Assembly: GCA_000447185.1 (NCBI GenBank)
Contig: KE647246.1
Coordinates: 7,804-25,509 of the forward strand
Length of the DNA stretch: 17,706 nt
Source: Vairimorpha apis BRL 01
Lineage: Eukaryota > Microsporidia > Nosematidae
Reading direction: 5' to 3'
Part shown: positions 1 through 11,210 of the stretch, one piece after another
How positions within the stretch are numbered: the stretch's first letter is position 1
Layout of the letters: each line of letters starts with the position of its first letter
The notes under the pieces: generated by a model
The model's database searches: none
Told to the model about the DNA's origin: nothing
The model's input: the letters and a program-made list of their open reading frames with translations, nothing else
Translations under genes and position numbers: made by a program

Positions 1-1585
1 AAACTTTTATTTATTGATTAATTATAAAAAAACATTTTTGTTTATTTTAAAAATATAAAAAAGTGGGTTTAAATTTTTAATTATTATAAATAATTCTTAT
101 AAAATATTATTAAATATGTTAATAATATTTCAACAAACTCATTTTAATTTTTATTAAAAGTATTTAAAATAATTTAAAACTCAATTACACTTAAAATTAT
201 TAAAAACATTTTTTCATACATAACATATTTTATCCTATTGCAACTTTATAATACTATTAATTTTTACCTTATAATTTATGTAATGCTACAATATATTTTA
301 CTTACATCATAATATCATTTTTTTAATTTACAATTATTTATTAGCTATAAAATTAATTTATACAAATAAAAGAGCATATAATTGAAAAAATTTATCACAA
401 AATTTTCTTTTAAATTTAAAATGAATTTGAAAACAGATTAAAATATAATACTTGTTATAAAATAAAAAAACTTAGTTTTTATTCAAAGACAAGAAGTTTT
501 ATTATAATTTATATTTAATTTGCGTTTGAATATTTAAAGATTATAAAAATAATTTTATAAATATATATAGCGATATAAATGTTATTAATTAATAAAATCT
601 CAAAAATTCGAAAATAAATATTATATATTAGATTTTATATATGTAATAATAAAAAATACTAATATTTTGATATACTGTAAAAACAATATATGAATTTGTT
701 TGTAAATAGTAGAATAAAAATGAATAAAAAAATCTAATATATTATTACATAGAATAAATTTATAAATTATTATATATTTACACATTTTTATATAAACAAA
801 TATTTAAATCATAACAATGACATTTTTTACGATTGGAATTAATTGAAACAAGTTTTAATATATATAATTAAATAAAAAAAGAATATTTATAAGTAAATAA
901 AAATTACTAGTTATACTAATACAAAAATATAAACATAAATTTGGTGTTTAAATGCAAAAAAAAAGTTTTTTACTGTTTATTTAGTAAAATAAGTAAATAA
1001 TTATTTTTTGTATATAAAAGTGAAATCTAAAGCAAGAATTTATATTATATTAATATAATTAAAAATTATTTTAAATAAAATTCATAAATATATAGTTACA
1101 AAAAATTTTATAAAGATAAATTATTGTTCATTTAATATAATTAAACAGAATAAATATCAATAAAATAAATTTGATTATATATTTTATAAACATTTCAATA
1201 TAAATAATAAACATGTAAAAATCATTTATTAGGATTTGATTTTACATTAAAATAAACAAAAATTTGTTAAAATTTTAATATTATACTTTATTAAGAAATA
1301 TATAAATAAGTGTTATATATTGTAACTGTTTTTGTATTTTTTCATAAAAAAATTAATACTAATTTGACACACTGTAAATAATTAAACAATATAAAACTAT
1401 TTCTGGTTTTAAATTATTTATTTAATAAATATTATAAACAAATACATTTTTTAAATAAATTCTTATACATTTGTCTTTTTTAAAATAAAAAATGTTTTAT
1501 TATATATATTTCGTGTTTTATTCAAAGAAAAATATTATAAATAATTATGTTTTTTTATAAAAAAAAAGAAAAAAATAGATTTCTT
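1..1585. other. A+T-rich region without recognisable gene
   Basis: Almost entirely A and T with frequent stops in all frames. I found no CCC-ATG arrangement, no compositional island and no recognisable RNA. It lies downstream of the hexokinase gene. Confidence 0.6.
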
Positions 1586-2982
1586 TTAATTAAAAAAATT
1601 GCAATATTCATAATACGCAGCACCTACAAATGTTAATCCTTCTTCATAAATAATATTAAGATTCATATTTTTTAATTCTAACCTTTCCAAGGTTTCCTTT
1701 AATATCGTAATAAAATTAAAACGTTGATTATCTTGACTAAATCCAGATCCATTTAAAATTATATTAATATTAGACGAATTATATTTTTTTATTACGGCGC
1801 ATATCAAAGCGGACAAAATTTTACTTGATCTTTCAATTAATTCAAGTAAAAGACGTTTACACTTATCATCTATGTTCTCTTTAAGTATGCTTGCTAAATC
1901 CAAATTTTCATGTGTAATATAATGATTTTCATTTTCTAATAAATTAGATAAAATTCTTGATTTATAGCCATTTCCACATATTACATCTAAAAAATTACAA
2001 TGATCTTTTTGTTGAGAAAGAACTAATTCTTCTTCTTTCATTAATTTTAAAGATTTTGGTTTAAAATTTCCCCATTCAGAATTAAAAATGTAATAATCAT
2101 TAATACAAAATGAACCATTTGTACCTGTTCCTAAAATAATACCAATTGATTTGGAATTATCAATAAATTTAGAAGCAAAAAATGTTGCAACAGAATCGTT
2201 TAAAACACTGTTTACTTTTAAACTTTTAGAAAATCTATTTTCATTGACTATATTGTTAAGATTATAATTATCATTTTCAGATAATTTCGTAGAATTTAAT
2301 TCATCAGTTGCAGTATTTTTATTTTGATTTATAATATTTTCAGACAAAAATATATAATTTTCAATTTTCTCCTTAATTGCTGATTCCAAATAAGCTTTAA
2401 TATTTAAATTTAATGAAGTTTTTTCTTCAAAGCACCAAAATTTAGAAAACTTTACAGGATATGCAAAATTTTCTTCATATCTTACAGGATAAGAAAAAAT
2501 AAGAGAAATTGAATCTGGTGTAATTTTATGATCAATATAATCATTTACAAAAATTTTTGCAACCCAATCAAACCAAAACATTAAACTTGTATATGAAGTT
2601 TTTTCCGGATATTTAATTTCTTTTTTCTTATTATATCATAGTCTAATTTTTCATTAATAACTGAGATACTAACATATGCTATTTTAAAAAAACTTCCACC
2701 AACATCAAGAACGCAAATTATTTTATTTAGTTCAGAAAAATCATTTTTATTCTCTAATTTTTCGTTTGTATTTTCATTTTTATCTTTGATCTTATTTATA
2801 AGGTTTTTAATATTGATTTGTGTGTCTTTTAAAAAAGTTTTATTCTCTGAATATTCATTATCAGTTATAACATGATTAATTGCATCTAAATATTCGATAT
2901 ATATATTTTTAATTTCTTCTGTGTCTGGAATTAATACTGATTTTACTGTAAACAAACAAAATAAATTTAATAGTGAATTCAT
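1586..2982 (-). CDS. Hexokinase with N-terminal signal peptide, broken by one -1 frameshift
   Basis: Hexokinase phosphorylates glucose to glucose-6-phosphate with ATP. The reading frame from the ATG at 2982 (133 codons) carries the phosphate-1 loop LDVGGSFFKI. The next frame (to 1586) carries FSYP, the catalytic Asp in LNDSVAT, the phosphate-2 loop GIILGTGTNGSF, the glucose-binding NSEWGNF, and a late LNGSGF adenosine motif. The join lies at an A6 run (2599-2604); one extra A keeps the frame open through TSYTSLMFWFDWVAKIF, which fits the family. Joined length is about 465 residues, normal for hexokinases. The start MNSLLNLFCLFTV is hydrophobic, fitting the secreted hexokinases known in microsporidia. 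Two positions look atypical: phosphate-1 has FFK where NFR is usual, and FLDVICG stands where YEK-x-I-[GS]-G normally supplies a glucose-contacting Glu. A CCC motif 11 bases upstream supports the start. The family is sure; activity is not. Confidence 0.9.
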
Positions 2983-2993
2983 GATAATTATAA

Positions 2994-2996
2994 GGG
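2994..2996 (-). promoter_or_regulatory. CCC start-proximal motif of hexokinase
   Basis: On the minus strand, CCC stands 11 bases before the ATG at 2982 in otherwise A+T sequence. It matches the CCC-like signals reported near microsporidian translation starts and supports this ATG as the true start. Confidence 0.6.
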
Positions 2997-3605
2997 ATAA
3001 ATCTTTTTTATTATCGTTTAATTAAAAAAATTTATAATTTAGGACAAATCGATATTTTTATATACAATTTTTACATAGATACAGTATTTAATAAAAAGAT
3101 TTTATTGTAAAATAAATTAGGTAAATTTTTAAATAATTAAAATAATTTATTTTTTGACATTAAGATATATTAAATTTTTTGCATTTATTTTATCCAAATT
3201 ACAACTATTATTTCAATTTTTGTTTGTTTAAAAATGTCTAAAATTTTAAAATGAATTAAAATAAAAATTTCTTAAATTAACAACAAAAAATTAATTGAAT
3301 TTAAAAATTAAAATTAATTAATTTTTTTGTTTATTCTGTCAATATAAAAATATTCATCCTTATACATATTTAAAAAATGGTTTAGAATTTTTGTTTAATA
3401 ATAATTGCTAAAAAATTTATTTCATTTAAAAATAAATTCTTTATATAGTATAGTCTTTATTTTAAATAAAATTTAAAAATGTTTTTAATATTGTTCACTT
3501 TTTATTACATGTGACGTGTCTTATAATTAAACATTTTCGTCATAAATTATCTAAAACATTATTTTTATGCAAATTTTTTTTAAAAATTTATAGAAATTTA
3601 TAAAT
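2997..3605. other. Intergenic A+T-rich region
   Basis: No coding or structured signal seen. It holds the upstream regions of the leftward hexokinase and, near its right end, a TATA-like stretch (about 3596-3605) immediately before the structured RNA candidate. Confidence 0.5.
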
Positions 3606-3965
3606 ACAAGATGTCAGGAGACAGGCCGTCTCCAACCATCAGAATCCCAAACTTAGAGTGATTCTGATTAAATGAGGGAAATTATATTAATTATGACAGA
3701 TGATATGTTTGAAAGGAGATCTTGTAAATAAATAGCGAGGTTAGAATAATCCCACCTCTATAGGTGATGAAGTTTTATTTCCTTTTTACTAGTTGAGGAT
3801 TTTTGACGATTAAATTAATCCGTAACTATTTAAGTCGGAAATAACTCCTCCCCATTATGAGTCTAAATAAAAATTTTTATTGTGAAAATAATGAGTTTCT
3901 TCCTACCCCTTCGTCTACTTCGGACCAAACCTCTGTCTTGACCTCACAAGAAAAACATTTTTTTT
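3606..3965 (+). ncRNA. Structured noncoding RNA candidate, likely Pol III, identity unknown
   Basis: An island clearly richer in G and C than its flanks but without a usable reading frame. It shows many perfect stems. ACAAGAT (3606-3612) pairs with ATCTTGT (3719-3725) and encloses GGAGAC/GTCTCC (3617-3622 with 3628-3633) and ATCAGAATC/GATTCTGAT (3638-3646 with 3660-3668). In the second half, GAGGTT (3737-3742) can pair with AACCTC (3928-3933), enclosing CACCT/AGGTG (3753-3757 with 3762-3766), an ACG-ATTA/TAAT-C-CGT hairpin (3806-3823), GAGGA/TCCTC (3795-3799 with 3846-3850) and CATTAT/ATAATG. A last hairpin CTTG/CAAG (3937-3950) is followed by T8, which sets the + orientation and suggests Pol III termination. 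RNase P RNA, RNase MRP RNA, SRP RNA or telomerase RNA are options by size, but I could not find their diagnostic boxes. Confidence 0.7.
3958..3965 (+). terminator. T8 run, probable Pol III terminator
   Basis: Eight consecutive T follow the last hairpin of the structured RNA candidate. T runs of four or more terminate Pol III. In such A+T-rich DNA T runs are common, so the position just after the folded island is what makes it informative. Confidence 0.5.
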
Positions 3966-4530
3966 GTATTATATAAATTTCTATAAATGATTAAAAAAAA
4001 TTAAATGAGGCAAATATATTGTTTACATAAAATAAAAGTTCTCATTATCTTTAACATTACTATTAAATAAAATAAAATGATTTTGTAATAGTGTTATAAA
4101 ATGATTTAAGATGTGTAAATTATTTTAAATTTCATTATCTCATTATTTTTTATTATATTTATAATATTTACAAAATTATCTTAATATAATATCAAAGAGG
4201 CAATATTTATTAACTAAAAAAATAATACAAAATGTATTTTTATTATACTAAACACACATAAAAAATTAATTTGTTTTATTGGTAAATGTTTGCGTCTTAC
4301 AAATTTCTATTAAAATTAAAAAATATTTTTAATAAATTTATAATAAGAATATGCAATTCGAAAAAATTAAATAGAAACATTTAAAATTTTTACATTATAA
4401 ATAAATAATTTAAAAGTTTTGGTTAGTTGAATTTTATTTAAAACATATTTATATGCTTTAAAATTAAGTCTTAAAAAATTTTTATTTGAATATTAAACAA
4501 AATATAAAAAACTTTTCTAATATGGAATAT

Positions 4531-4597
4531 AATAAATGTAAATTTTATAAACATTTTTTAATACAATTTAAATATTTTCTATATAAACTATAAACAT
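4531..4597 (+). repeat. Direct repeat copy 1 (67 bases)
   Basis: Aligns without gaps to 4653-4719; by hand count 11 of 67 positions differ. Both copies share ATAAATGTAAATT near the start and AAACTATAAACAT at the end. The offset is 122 bases. An old local duplication; function unknown. Confidence 0.6.
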
Positions 4598-4652
4598 TTT
4601 CAACTTTTCACTTAACATTAAAGAATATTGCACTTTATTTAATATTAAATTT

Positions 4653-4719
4653 GATAAATGTAAATTATATAAACAATTTTTAAACAAATTAAAATAATTT
4701 ACATACAAACTATAAACAT
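4653..4719 (+). repeat. Direct repeat copy 2 (67 bases)
   Basis: Partner of 4531-4597, same length and orientation, about five sixths identical by hand alignment, no gaps. Confidence 0.6.
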
Positions 4720-4990
4720 CTGTATTTATTAACAAAAAATATAGAATATATTATTTTTTACAAATTTATTTTAAGTTTAAAATTCAAAAAGTAAATATAG
4801 ATTATATTAAATTTTTTTTCAATATTATTTTTTATTTTTAAAGTTTAAAATCTTTGATTCTATGTTATATAAAAATACAAAATTAAAACGTAAATTATAA
4901 TGAATTATTATTATTTATAAATCTTACAAATATAAAAAACTTATTTATTTAAGGGTTAATTTCATTATTTTATTATTTTTCGCTTCCGCA

Positions 4991-5325
4991 TCAAACGAGT
5001 TCACTTAGATGTACGTTTTCGTTCCTCTCGCTCTCCACTAATATTAAGTCTTCTCCTCTTCTGTACTCCAACGACACACTCTCTAAAGTTTTCTTTAGAG
5101 TAACTGATTGGATATACGCTTCGATTCGGTCTGAGATTTCTAGCGCCTTTTTGTATTTTGCGTGGTATTTAGTGACTATACCATTCCATGTTAGCACATA
5201 TGGAATTATCCTTGTTTTACACCCGTGTATTAATCCTAACTCATTAGCTAACAGATCGTATTTTCTTAATTTTTCTGTCTCTACTTGTTGAAGTTTGTAA
5301 ATAGATGTGACACCTATTACAAATA
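4991..5325 (-). mobile_element. 5'-truncated LINE-like retrotransposon relic, C-terminal end of the polyprotein
   Basis: A second island richer in G and C. On the minus strand one frame stays open from about 5325 to the stop at 4991, about 110 codons, well upstream of the first ATG (5197). The peptide contains KLRKYDLLANELG, IIPYVLTWNGIVTKY and IEAYIQSVTLKKTLES. The order K-Y-x-x-L-x-x-E-L, then IPxVxxxxGxVTK, resembles the region after the reverse transcriptase domain in LINE-type polyproteins, including copies in microsporidian genomes. No reverse transcriptase core is present: sequence beyond about 5325 falls straight into A+T-rich DNA. Loss of the 5' part with an intact 3' end is the usual LINE insertion product. 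The frame is unbroken, so the copy may be fairly young or selected. It is not a complete gene. Confidence 0.72.
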
Positions 5326-6382
5326 TTATAAATTATTTAAAATTATTTTTATTGAATAATTATATTTATAAATTTTTATACGTATAAGTAAATTAAAAAC
5401 TACTAATTTATGTTTAAATATAATTCTTTAATTTATTTATTAATATGTATATATTATAATTTACTTTAAACTGATATGATTTGTATTACAATTATATTTT
5501 TATTTGTTAATACTTTTAAATTCTTAATGTTATTTAAAAAGTTTTTTTTAAAATATTAATTTTTATATATTTACTGAAAAATAATATTTATTTTTTTAAA
5601 ATTAAAACTAAATTATTAAAATTAAATAAAAAATTTAAAAAATATATATCTAAATTTTATATTTACATTCAATCCAGAGTAAAAAATACTTGAAAATATA
5701 TCATTAAAATATAGGCAAAGTTTGAGAAAATGTGGAAGTGCAATCAAGAATGTGACTAATATAATTCAAAGAATTAGATCTCACGAAGCAGGTACAAAAA
5801 CTAAAGACTAAATAAAAACTTTGGCTTCATAAATAAATATAATAAGTTATTTTTATATTTAAATTTAATTATACAACTGATATTTAATTATATATTTTAT
5901 TTATTAATAAGCAACTTATTTGTGTCAAAGATAGTGTTTAAATAATATAATAAATTTTGAATATTATTTATATTTTAAATCAATTATAGTTTATTTATAT
6001 AACAATTAAAATAATTTTTTTTACAATTACCAAATATTTATATTAAACATTTGAATATATTTTTAAATTAAAGCATAACTAAAATTATTCTCGTTAAAAA
6101 AATAATTACATATTTAAATATAGTTTACAAATATGTTTTATATTACTTAATAATCTAAAACGTTTTGGTTTTTTTATAAGCTATATAAAAATTAATAAAT
6201 TAAGAAAAAATATCATAAAAAAGATTTTATTTTTTATTTTATATCTAATTGATTAAAATTTTAAATCAAATTTTATTATAGTTAAAAAAATAAATTTCTT
6301 TTTTTATAAATAATGAATATTTAAAAAGATAATTTTAACATATTTTTTAAATATTATTTAATTTCTGTTATTATATGTTAAA
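5326..6382. other. A+T-rich intergenic region
   Basis: Mostly featureless. One stretch (5683-5811, +) is less A+T-biased and stays open for 42 codons, including the peptide CGSAIKNVTNIIQRIRSHEA, ending in TAA. It has no start codon in place and I do not recognise it; it may be another fragment of a mobile element or a dead gene. The last 150 bases are the RPC1 upstream region. Confidence 0.45.
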
Positions 6383-6385
6383 CCC
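6383..6385 (+). promoter_or_regulatory. CCC start-proximal motif of RPC1
   Basis: CCC six bases before the ATG at 6392, alone in A+T sequence. It supports this ATG, which also matches where family homology begins. Confidence 0.65.
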
Positions 6386-6391
6386 TTATTT

Positions 6392-9300
6392 ATGAATAAA
6401 GATAAAAATCAAATAAAAAGCCAAATTACCAAAATTTCTTTTTCACTTATGTCAAAACAAGATATTGAAAATTTATCAGTTCATACTTTAACTTCTAAAG
6501 ATTTGTATGATTTAGTTAGTAAAACACCTATGGCAGACGGTCCTCTTGATAGAAGACTTGGAGTTGGAAACAAAAAAGATACTTGTCTTACATGTGGAGA
6601 AAATATCATAAATTGTGTAGGACATTTTGGTGATATTAAACTTATCCTTCCGGTTTTTCATATTGGTTTGATTAAACAGACACTCAATGTGTTAACTTGT
6701 GTTTGTAAAACATGTGGGAAGGTGTTACTTTCTGAAAGCAAGAAAATATTTTATAAGGACAAAATACGCGAATCTCTTAATAAAACAGAATTTGTACATA
6801 TTCAAAGAAAAATTATTATCGAATGTAGAAAAATGACAAATTGTGTTTATTGTAATTCGTTAAATGGTACAATAAAAAAGGGTGCTGGATTTAAAATTTT
6901 ACATGAGGTTGAAGTAGTTGAACTAAGTAATTCAGATAAAGAAAAAATAAGTTATAGATCAACTACTGAATCTAGCGGATTTGATTTGGGTTTTGTTGTT
7001 GAAAATAGATCGACGATAAATGCTAAATTAAGAAGAGACAAGAAAAATTTAGTTAAACATATAGAAGAAATTAATCCACTTATAGCTTATAATATTTTTT
7101 CTTTAGTTGAAGAATCAGATTTTGAATTTTTAGGTCTTGAGGATTCGCCAGAAAAATTTATTATTAGAAATGTTGTTGTACCACCTGCTTGTATTCGACC
7201 TAGTGTAGGTTTAACTGAAAAAGATTCTACAAATGAAGATGATATAACAATAAAAATTGCAGAAATCATACATACGAATTATACACTAAGAGATTCGATA
7301 GAAAAAGGAAATCCTGTTAATATTATAAACGATGATTGGGATCATTTACAATTACAATGTGCTTTATTAATAAATTCAGATCTTCCACAAGTTAATGTTC
7401 AGTCTCAACCTATTAAAGGTATTATACAAAGACTTAAAGGTAAAGGAGGTAGATTTAGATGTAATTTATCAGGAAAACGTGTGGATTTTAGTGGTAGAAC
7501 TGTTATTTCACCAAATCCCAATTTATCTATCGATCAAGTTGATGTACCAGAATATATGGCAAAAATTTTGACAATTCCTGAAAAAGTAACAAAATTTAAT
7601 AAAAATAAATTGCAAAAACTTGTGAGTAATGGACCATTAAATTATCCAGGTGCAAATTATATTTTGGGTAAATCATTTAAAAAATATTTGCTTTACGGTA
7701 ATAAAAATGAAGAATTAAAAGAAGGAGAAATTGTTGAAAGACACATTATGAATGGAGATATAGTTTTATTTAATAGACAACCTTCACTTCATAGAATGAG
7801 TATTATGGCACATTATGTTAATATTCATAAAAATAAAACTTTAAGATTTAACGAATGTGTTTGTGCACCATACAACGCAGATTTTGATGGAGATGAAATG
7901 AATATTCATGTACCTCAAACCATTGAAGCGATGGCTGAATGTATTGAACTTATGGGAGTTAATGAAAATATAGTAACTCCTAGACATGGTGAACCTTTAA
8001 TAGCAGCCACTCAAGATTTTATAACTGCTTTATACATGTTAACATCAAAAGACACGTTTTTTGATCGACAAAAATTTGGACAACTTTTATCATATTTTTG
8101 TCAATCAAGAATTTTGATTGATCCTGTAATTGTTAAACCAGTTGAACTTTTTACAGGAAAACAACTTTTAGAAGCAATGATTTTTGATTGCTTAAATGAA
8201 AAACGGTTAATAAATGAAATTGTTTTAAAAGCTAAAAATAGGTCATTTATTGACAAATGGCATTTTAATGATGGTTATGTTGTTTTTCAAAGGGGCAGGT
8301 ATCTATTTGGAAGAATAGATAAAAATATTATTGGTGGTGAATCAAAGAAAAATAGTATTTTATACATATTATTAAAAATTGAGAAAAATTCTTCTTCTCG
8401 AATGATGTATAATATTACAAAAGTTTCTTCACGATATTTAGGAGAGATGGGATTTAGTATAGGAATTCGCGATGTTCTTCCTAGTACAATTTTAACTGAA
8501 AAAAAAAGAAACTTGTTAATTCTGGATACGATAAATGTAAAGATGTCATAGAAAAAATGAGTCAAACAAATATGGAAAATGCAGAAATGGAAATCTCTCA
8601 CACTTTAAATAAAATAAGAGAAGAATGTGGTTCGATTTGTATAAATGAATTAAGTTTTCACAATTCACCAATAATAATGCAAGCTTGTGGTTCTAAAGGA
8701 TCCAAAATAAATGTATCCCAAATGATTGCATGTGTTGGTCAGCAAATTATAAGTGGTAAAAGAATTCCAAATGGAATGTTAGACCGAACTCTTCCACTTT
8801 TTGAAAAATTTTCAATTACACCAGAAGCAAAAGGATTCGTAGAAAATTCTTTTTTTACAGGTATGAAACCGGCTGAATTTTTTTTCCATGCTGTTAGTGG
8901 AAGAGAAGGCCTTGTTGATACAGCAGTTAAAACAGCAGAAACTGGATATATGCAACGAAGACTTATGAAGGCTTTAGAAGATCTTAGTGTATCATATGAT
9001 TATACTGTTCGTTCTACTAGTGAAATAATTCAGTTTAAATACGGAGAAGATAATATTGACCCGTTAACAGTTGAGTCAGAAGAATTTGTAGATTTGGAAA
9101 AATTATTTGATAAAGTTGAAGCAAATTTATTTTTTAAAGAATATAAAATTTTTTGTAAATTATTAACTAAAGAAAAATTATTAGAAAAAATACAAAATAA
9201 ATTTAATGAATTAAAAAACGAGCATTTTATTAAAAAATATTGTTGTAATATTTTTAATAAAAAATTTATAGAAAATGTATTTAATTTTCTTTTACAAAAA

Positions 9301-10398
9301 CTTGATTTTACAAAATTTTTTAAAGGAAAATTTTATAAAATTCTACAATTTGATGAATTTTATGATCATTTTTTTAAAAGTTTAAAGGAAAAAGTTTGTT
9401 GTAGTATTATACAACCAGGTACTGCTGTTGGTGCAATAGCAGGACAAAGCATAGGAGAGCCAGGTACTCAAATGACTTTAAAAACTTTTCATTTTGCTGG
9501 TGTCGCTAGTATGAATATTACTTTAGGTGTACCTCGATTAAAAGAAATTATTAATGCAGTTTCTAATATAAATACACCAATTATAAATTTAGCACTCACA
9601 AAAACTGATCTTTTAAGTGCACAAATAGTAAAAGGAAAAATATTAAAAGTTTATTTTAAAGATATTTGTACTAATGTGACTGAAACTGTATCAAAAGAGA
9701 TTTACTGGTTGGATTTTAAAATAGATACAAATTTAATTAATAAACTTAGACTTCAAATAGACTTATTAGGTATAAAACATAAATTAAACTTAACGGAACA
9801 ATCATCAATAGTTAATAATGATATAATAAGAATTACCTTAAAAAACACAATAAATCAAAATATTTTTAATATTCAAAAATTAAAGAAAAAAATCATGAAT
9901 ACTATAATAAACGGAATATCTACCGTTTCTAAGGTGATAATACATAATGATAAAGGAGTTCATAAAGTAATTTGTGAAGGGTTTGGTCTACAAAAAATGC
10001 TTGGATTACGAGGAGTTGATTTTTCTATTTCTTCAGGAAATGGAATTTTAGAAACGCAGGAAGTTTTAGGAATCGAAGCTGCTAGGGCATTGATAATTAA
10101 TGAAATTGAATATGTGGTTGGTAAACATGGAATTAAAATTGATCCGAGACATATAATGCTATTAGCAGATACAATGACATATAAAGGAGAAGTATTGGGT
10201 ATTACTAGATTTGGTATATCGAAAATGTCATGTAGTACTTTAATGTTGGCTTCATTTGAACAAACAAGCGATCATCTATTTGATGCCGCAATTAAGAGTA
10301 AAGAAGATCCTGTTATTGGTGTAAGTGAATCAATAATTTTGGGAAAACCCATATCAATTGGAACAGGAAGTGTTGAATTATACTGGAATGATCCTTAA
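6392..10398 (+). CDS. RPC1: RNA polymerase III largest subunit RPC1, with one -1 frameshift at an A9 run
   Basis: Catalytic subunit of nuclear RNA polymerase III, which makes tRNA, 5S rRNA and other small RNAs. Part 1 (719 codons) has the clamp zinc site C65-x2-C68-x6-C75-x2-H78, a second cysteine set (C105, C108, C151, C154), the RLKGKGGRFRCNLSGKRVDF block, the NRQPSLHRMS block and the catalytic NADFDGDE with D497, D499 and D501. Part 2 (opens before 8557, 613 codons from its first ATG) has ACGSKGSKINVSQM, the bridge-helix segment GREGLVDTAVKTAETGY, the trigger-loop segment GQSIGEPGTQMTLKTFHFAG and the C-terminal domain ending in SIGTGSVELYW. Joined length is about 1335 residues, normal for this subunit. 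Part 1 ends early at 8551. One extra base at 8499-8507 joins the frames and restores KLVNSGYDKC, as expected from yeast RPC1. LPVFHIG and the absence of a heptad tail exclude Pol I and Pol II. Confidence 0.97.
8499..8507 (+). other. A9 run, site of the RPC1 frame change
   Basis: In the upstream frame this reads GAA AAA AAA AGA, so A-AAA-AAA (8500-8506) is a canonical X-XXY-YYZ slippery heptamer in the correct phase. Slipping back one base or adding one A gives the same protein. A single-base loss in the assembly would look identical. Confidence 0.75.
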
Positions 10399-11206
10399 AT
10401 AAAAATATTTATAATTTTATTAATTAAAAATAAACATATCATTGACTGCAAAAATTTTATATCAATTTTTTAGGTTTGTTTAAAATAAATTAATTTTAGA
10501 ACATACTGGTATTTTTTTGTAAGAAAATATATAAATATATTTTTAAAATATATTTTTCTTAATTATTTTATAATGTAATATTCATATTTATATTTTATTA
10601 TAAAAGAAAAATTCATTAATGTTTTTATTAAAGTTTATATTTTAATTTTTATATTTTTTTAAGTTAAGAATTCAAAATTACATTAAATTTTACAATGTCA
10701 TTATTTAGAAAAATTTTAATACTTTTAAATATTTTAAATTAGTCTAACATTACAAATATTTTGAGTTAAATAATAAATTGAATTTTATTAAATTTATAGT
10801 CTTATATCTTTAATATTTTATTCAAAACATATATAATATAGGACAAAATAATAATAATAAATATTTACAAATTATAGCAAACGAATTATTTTAATAATAT
10901 TTAATATACAATTTAATCTAACTTAACAAAATTTCAAATAATATTTTAAAAACACAAATTATTGTAATTCATTTCAAAATAAAAACTGTGATTTATTTCT
11001 TAAATAAAATTAAAAAAGTTATATTTGAAATAAAAATTCTAATAAAATAAAGTTTTAATAATAAAAAAACGCTTAAATTTTAATTTTTTTTATAAAACAA
11101 TTAAAATCTAAAAAAAACATTATATTTATGATATCTGATTCTATTTTAAAATGTATTGTTTTTGAAAATTTAACCATAAAAAAATACAATTTTTTAATAT
11201 TTTATG
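10399..11206. other. A+T-rich intergenic region
   Basis: Holds the RPC1 3' flank and the UTP6 upstream region. I saw no gene, island or repeat in it. Confidence 0.5.
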
Positions 11207-11210
11207 CCCC
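11207..11210 (+). promoter_or_regulatory. CCCC motif directly abutting the UTP6 start codon
   Basis: CCCC ends at the base before the ATG at 11211. If transcription starts near this motif, as proposed for microsporidia, the messenger would have almost no leader. Confidence 0.65.

Larger units (their letters stand above)
3966..4984. other. A+T-rich intergenic region with a diverged direct repeat
   Basis: No gene seen. The only internal structure I found is the pair of 67-base direct repeats listed separately. Confidence 0.5.

Noticed and set aside
3735..3746. Telomerase template-like CTAACCT on the minus strand of the RNA island
   Set aside because: Only about 1.4 repeat units, the telomere repeat of this organism is unknown, and the T8 end favours the plus strand.
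3781..3806. U5 snRNA-like CCTTTTTACT loop and ATTTTTG Sm-like site inside the structured RNA island
   Set aside because: The flanking sequences do not form the U5 stem around the loop, and the distance to the Sm-like site is too short.
7087..7269. Minus-strand open frame inside RPC1
   Set aside because: Antisense shadow of strongly conserved polymerase sequence; the same holds for minus frames at 8287-8601 and 11342-11563.
8551..8557. RPC1 as two separate polymerase genes, as in split archaeal subunits
   Set aside because: The second frame is open upstream of its ATG with family-matching residues, no CCC motif lies between, and one base joins the frames.
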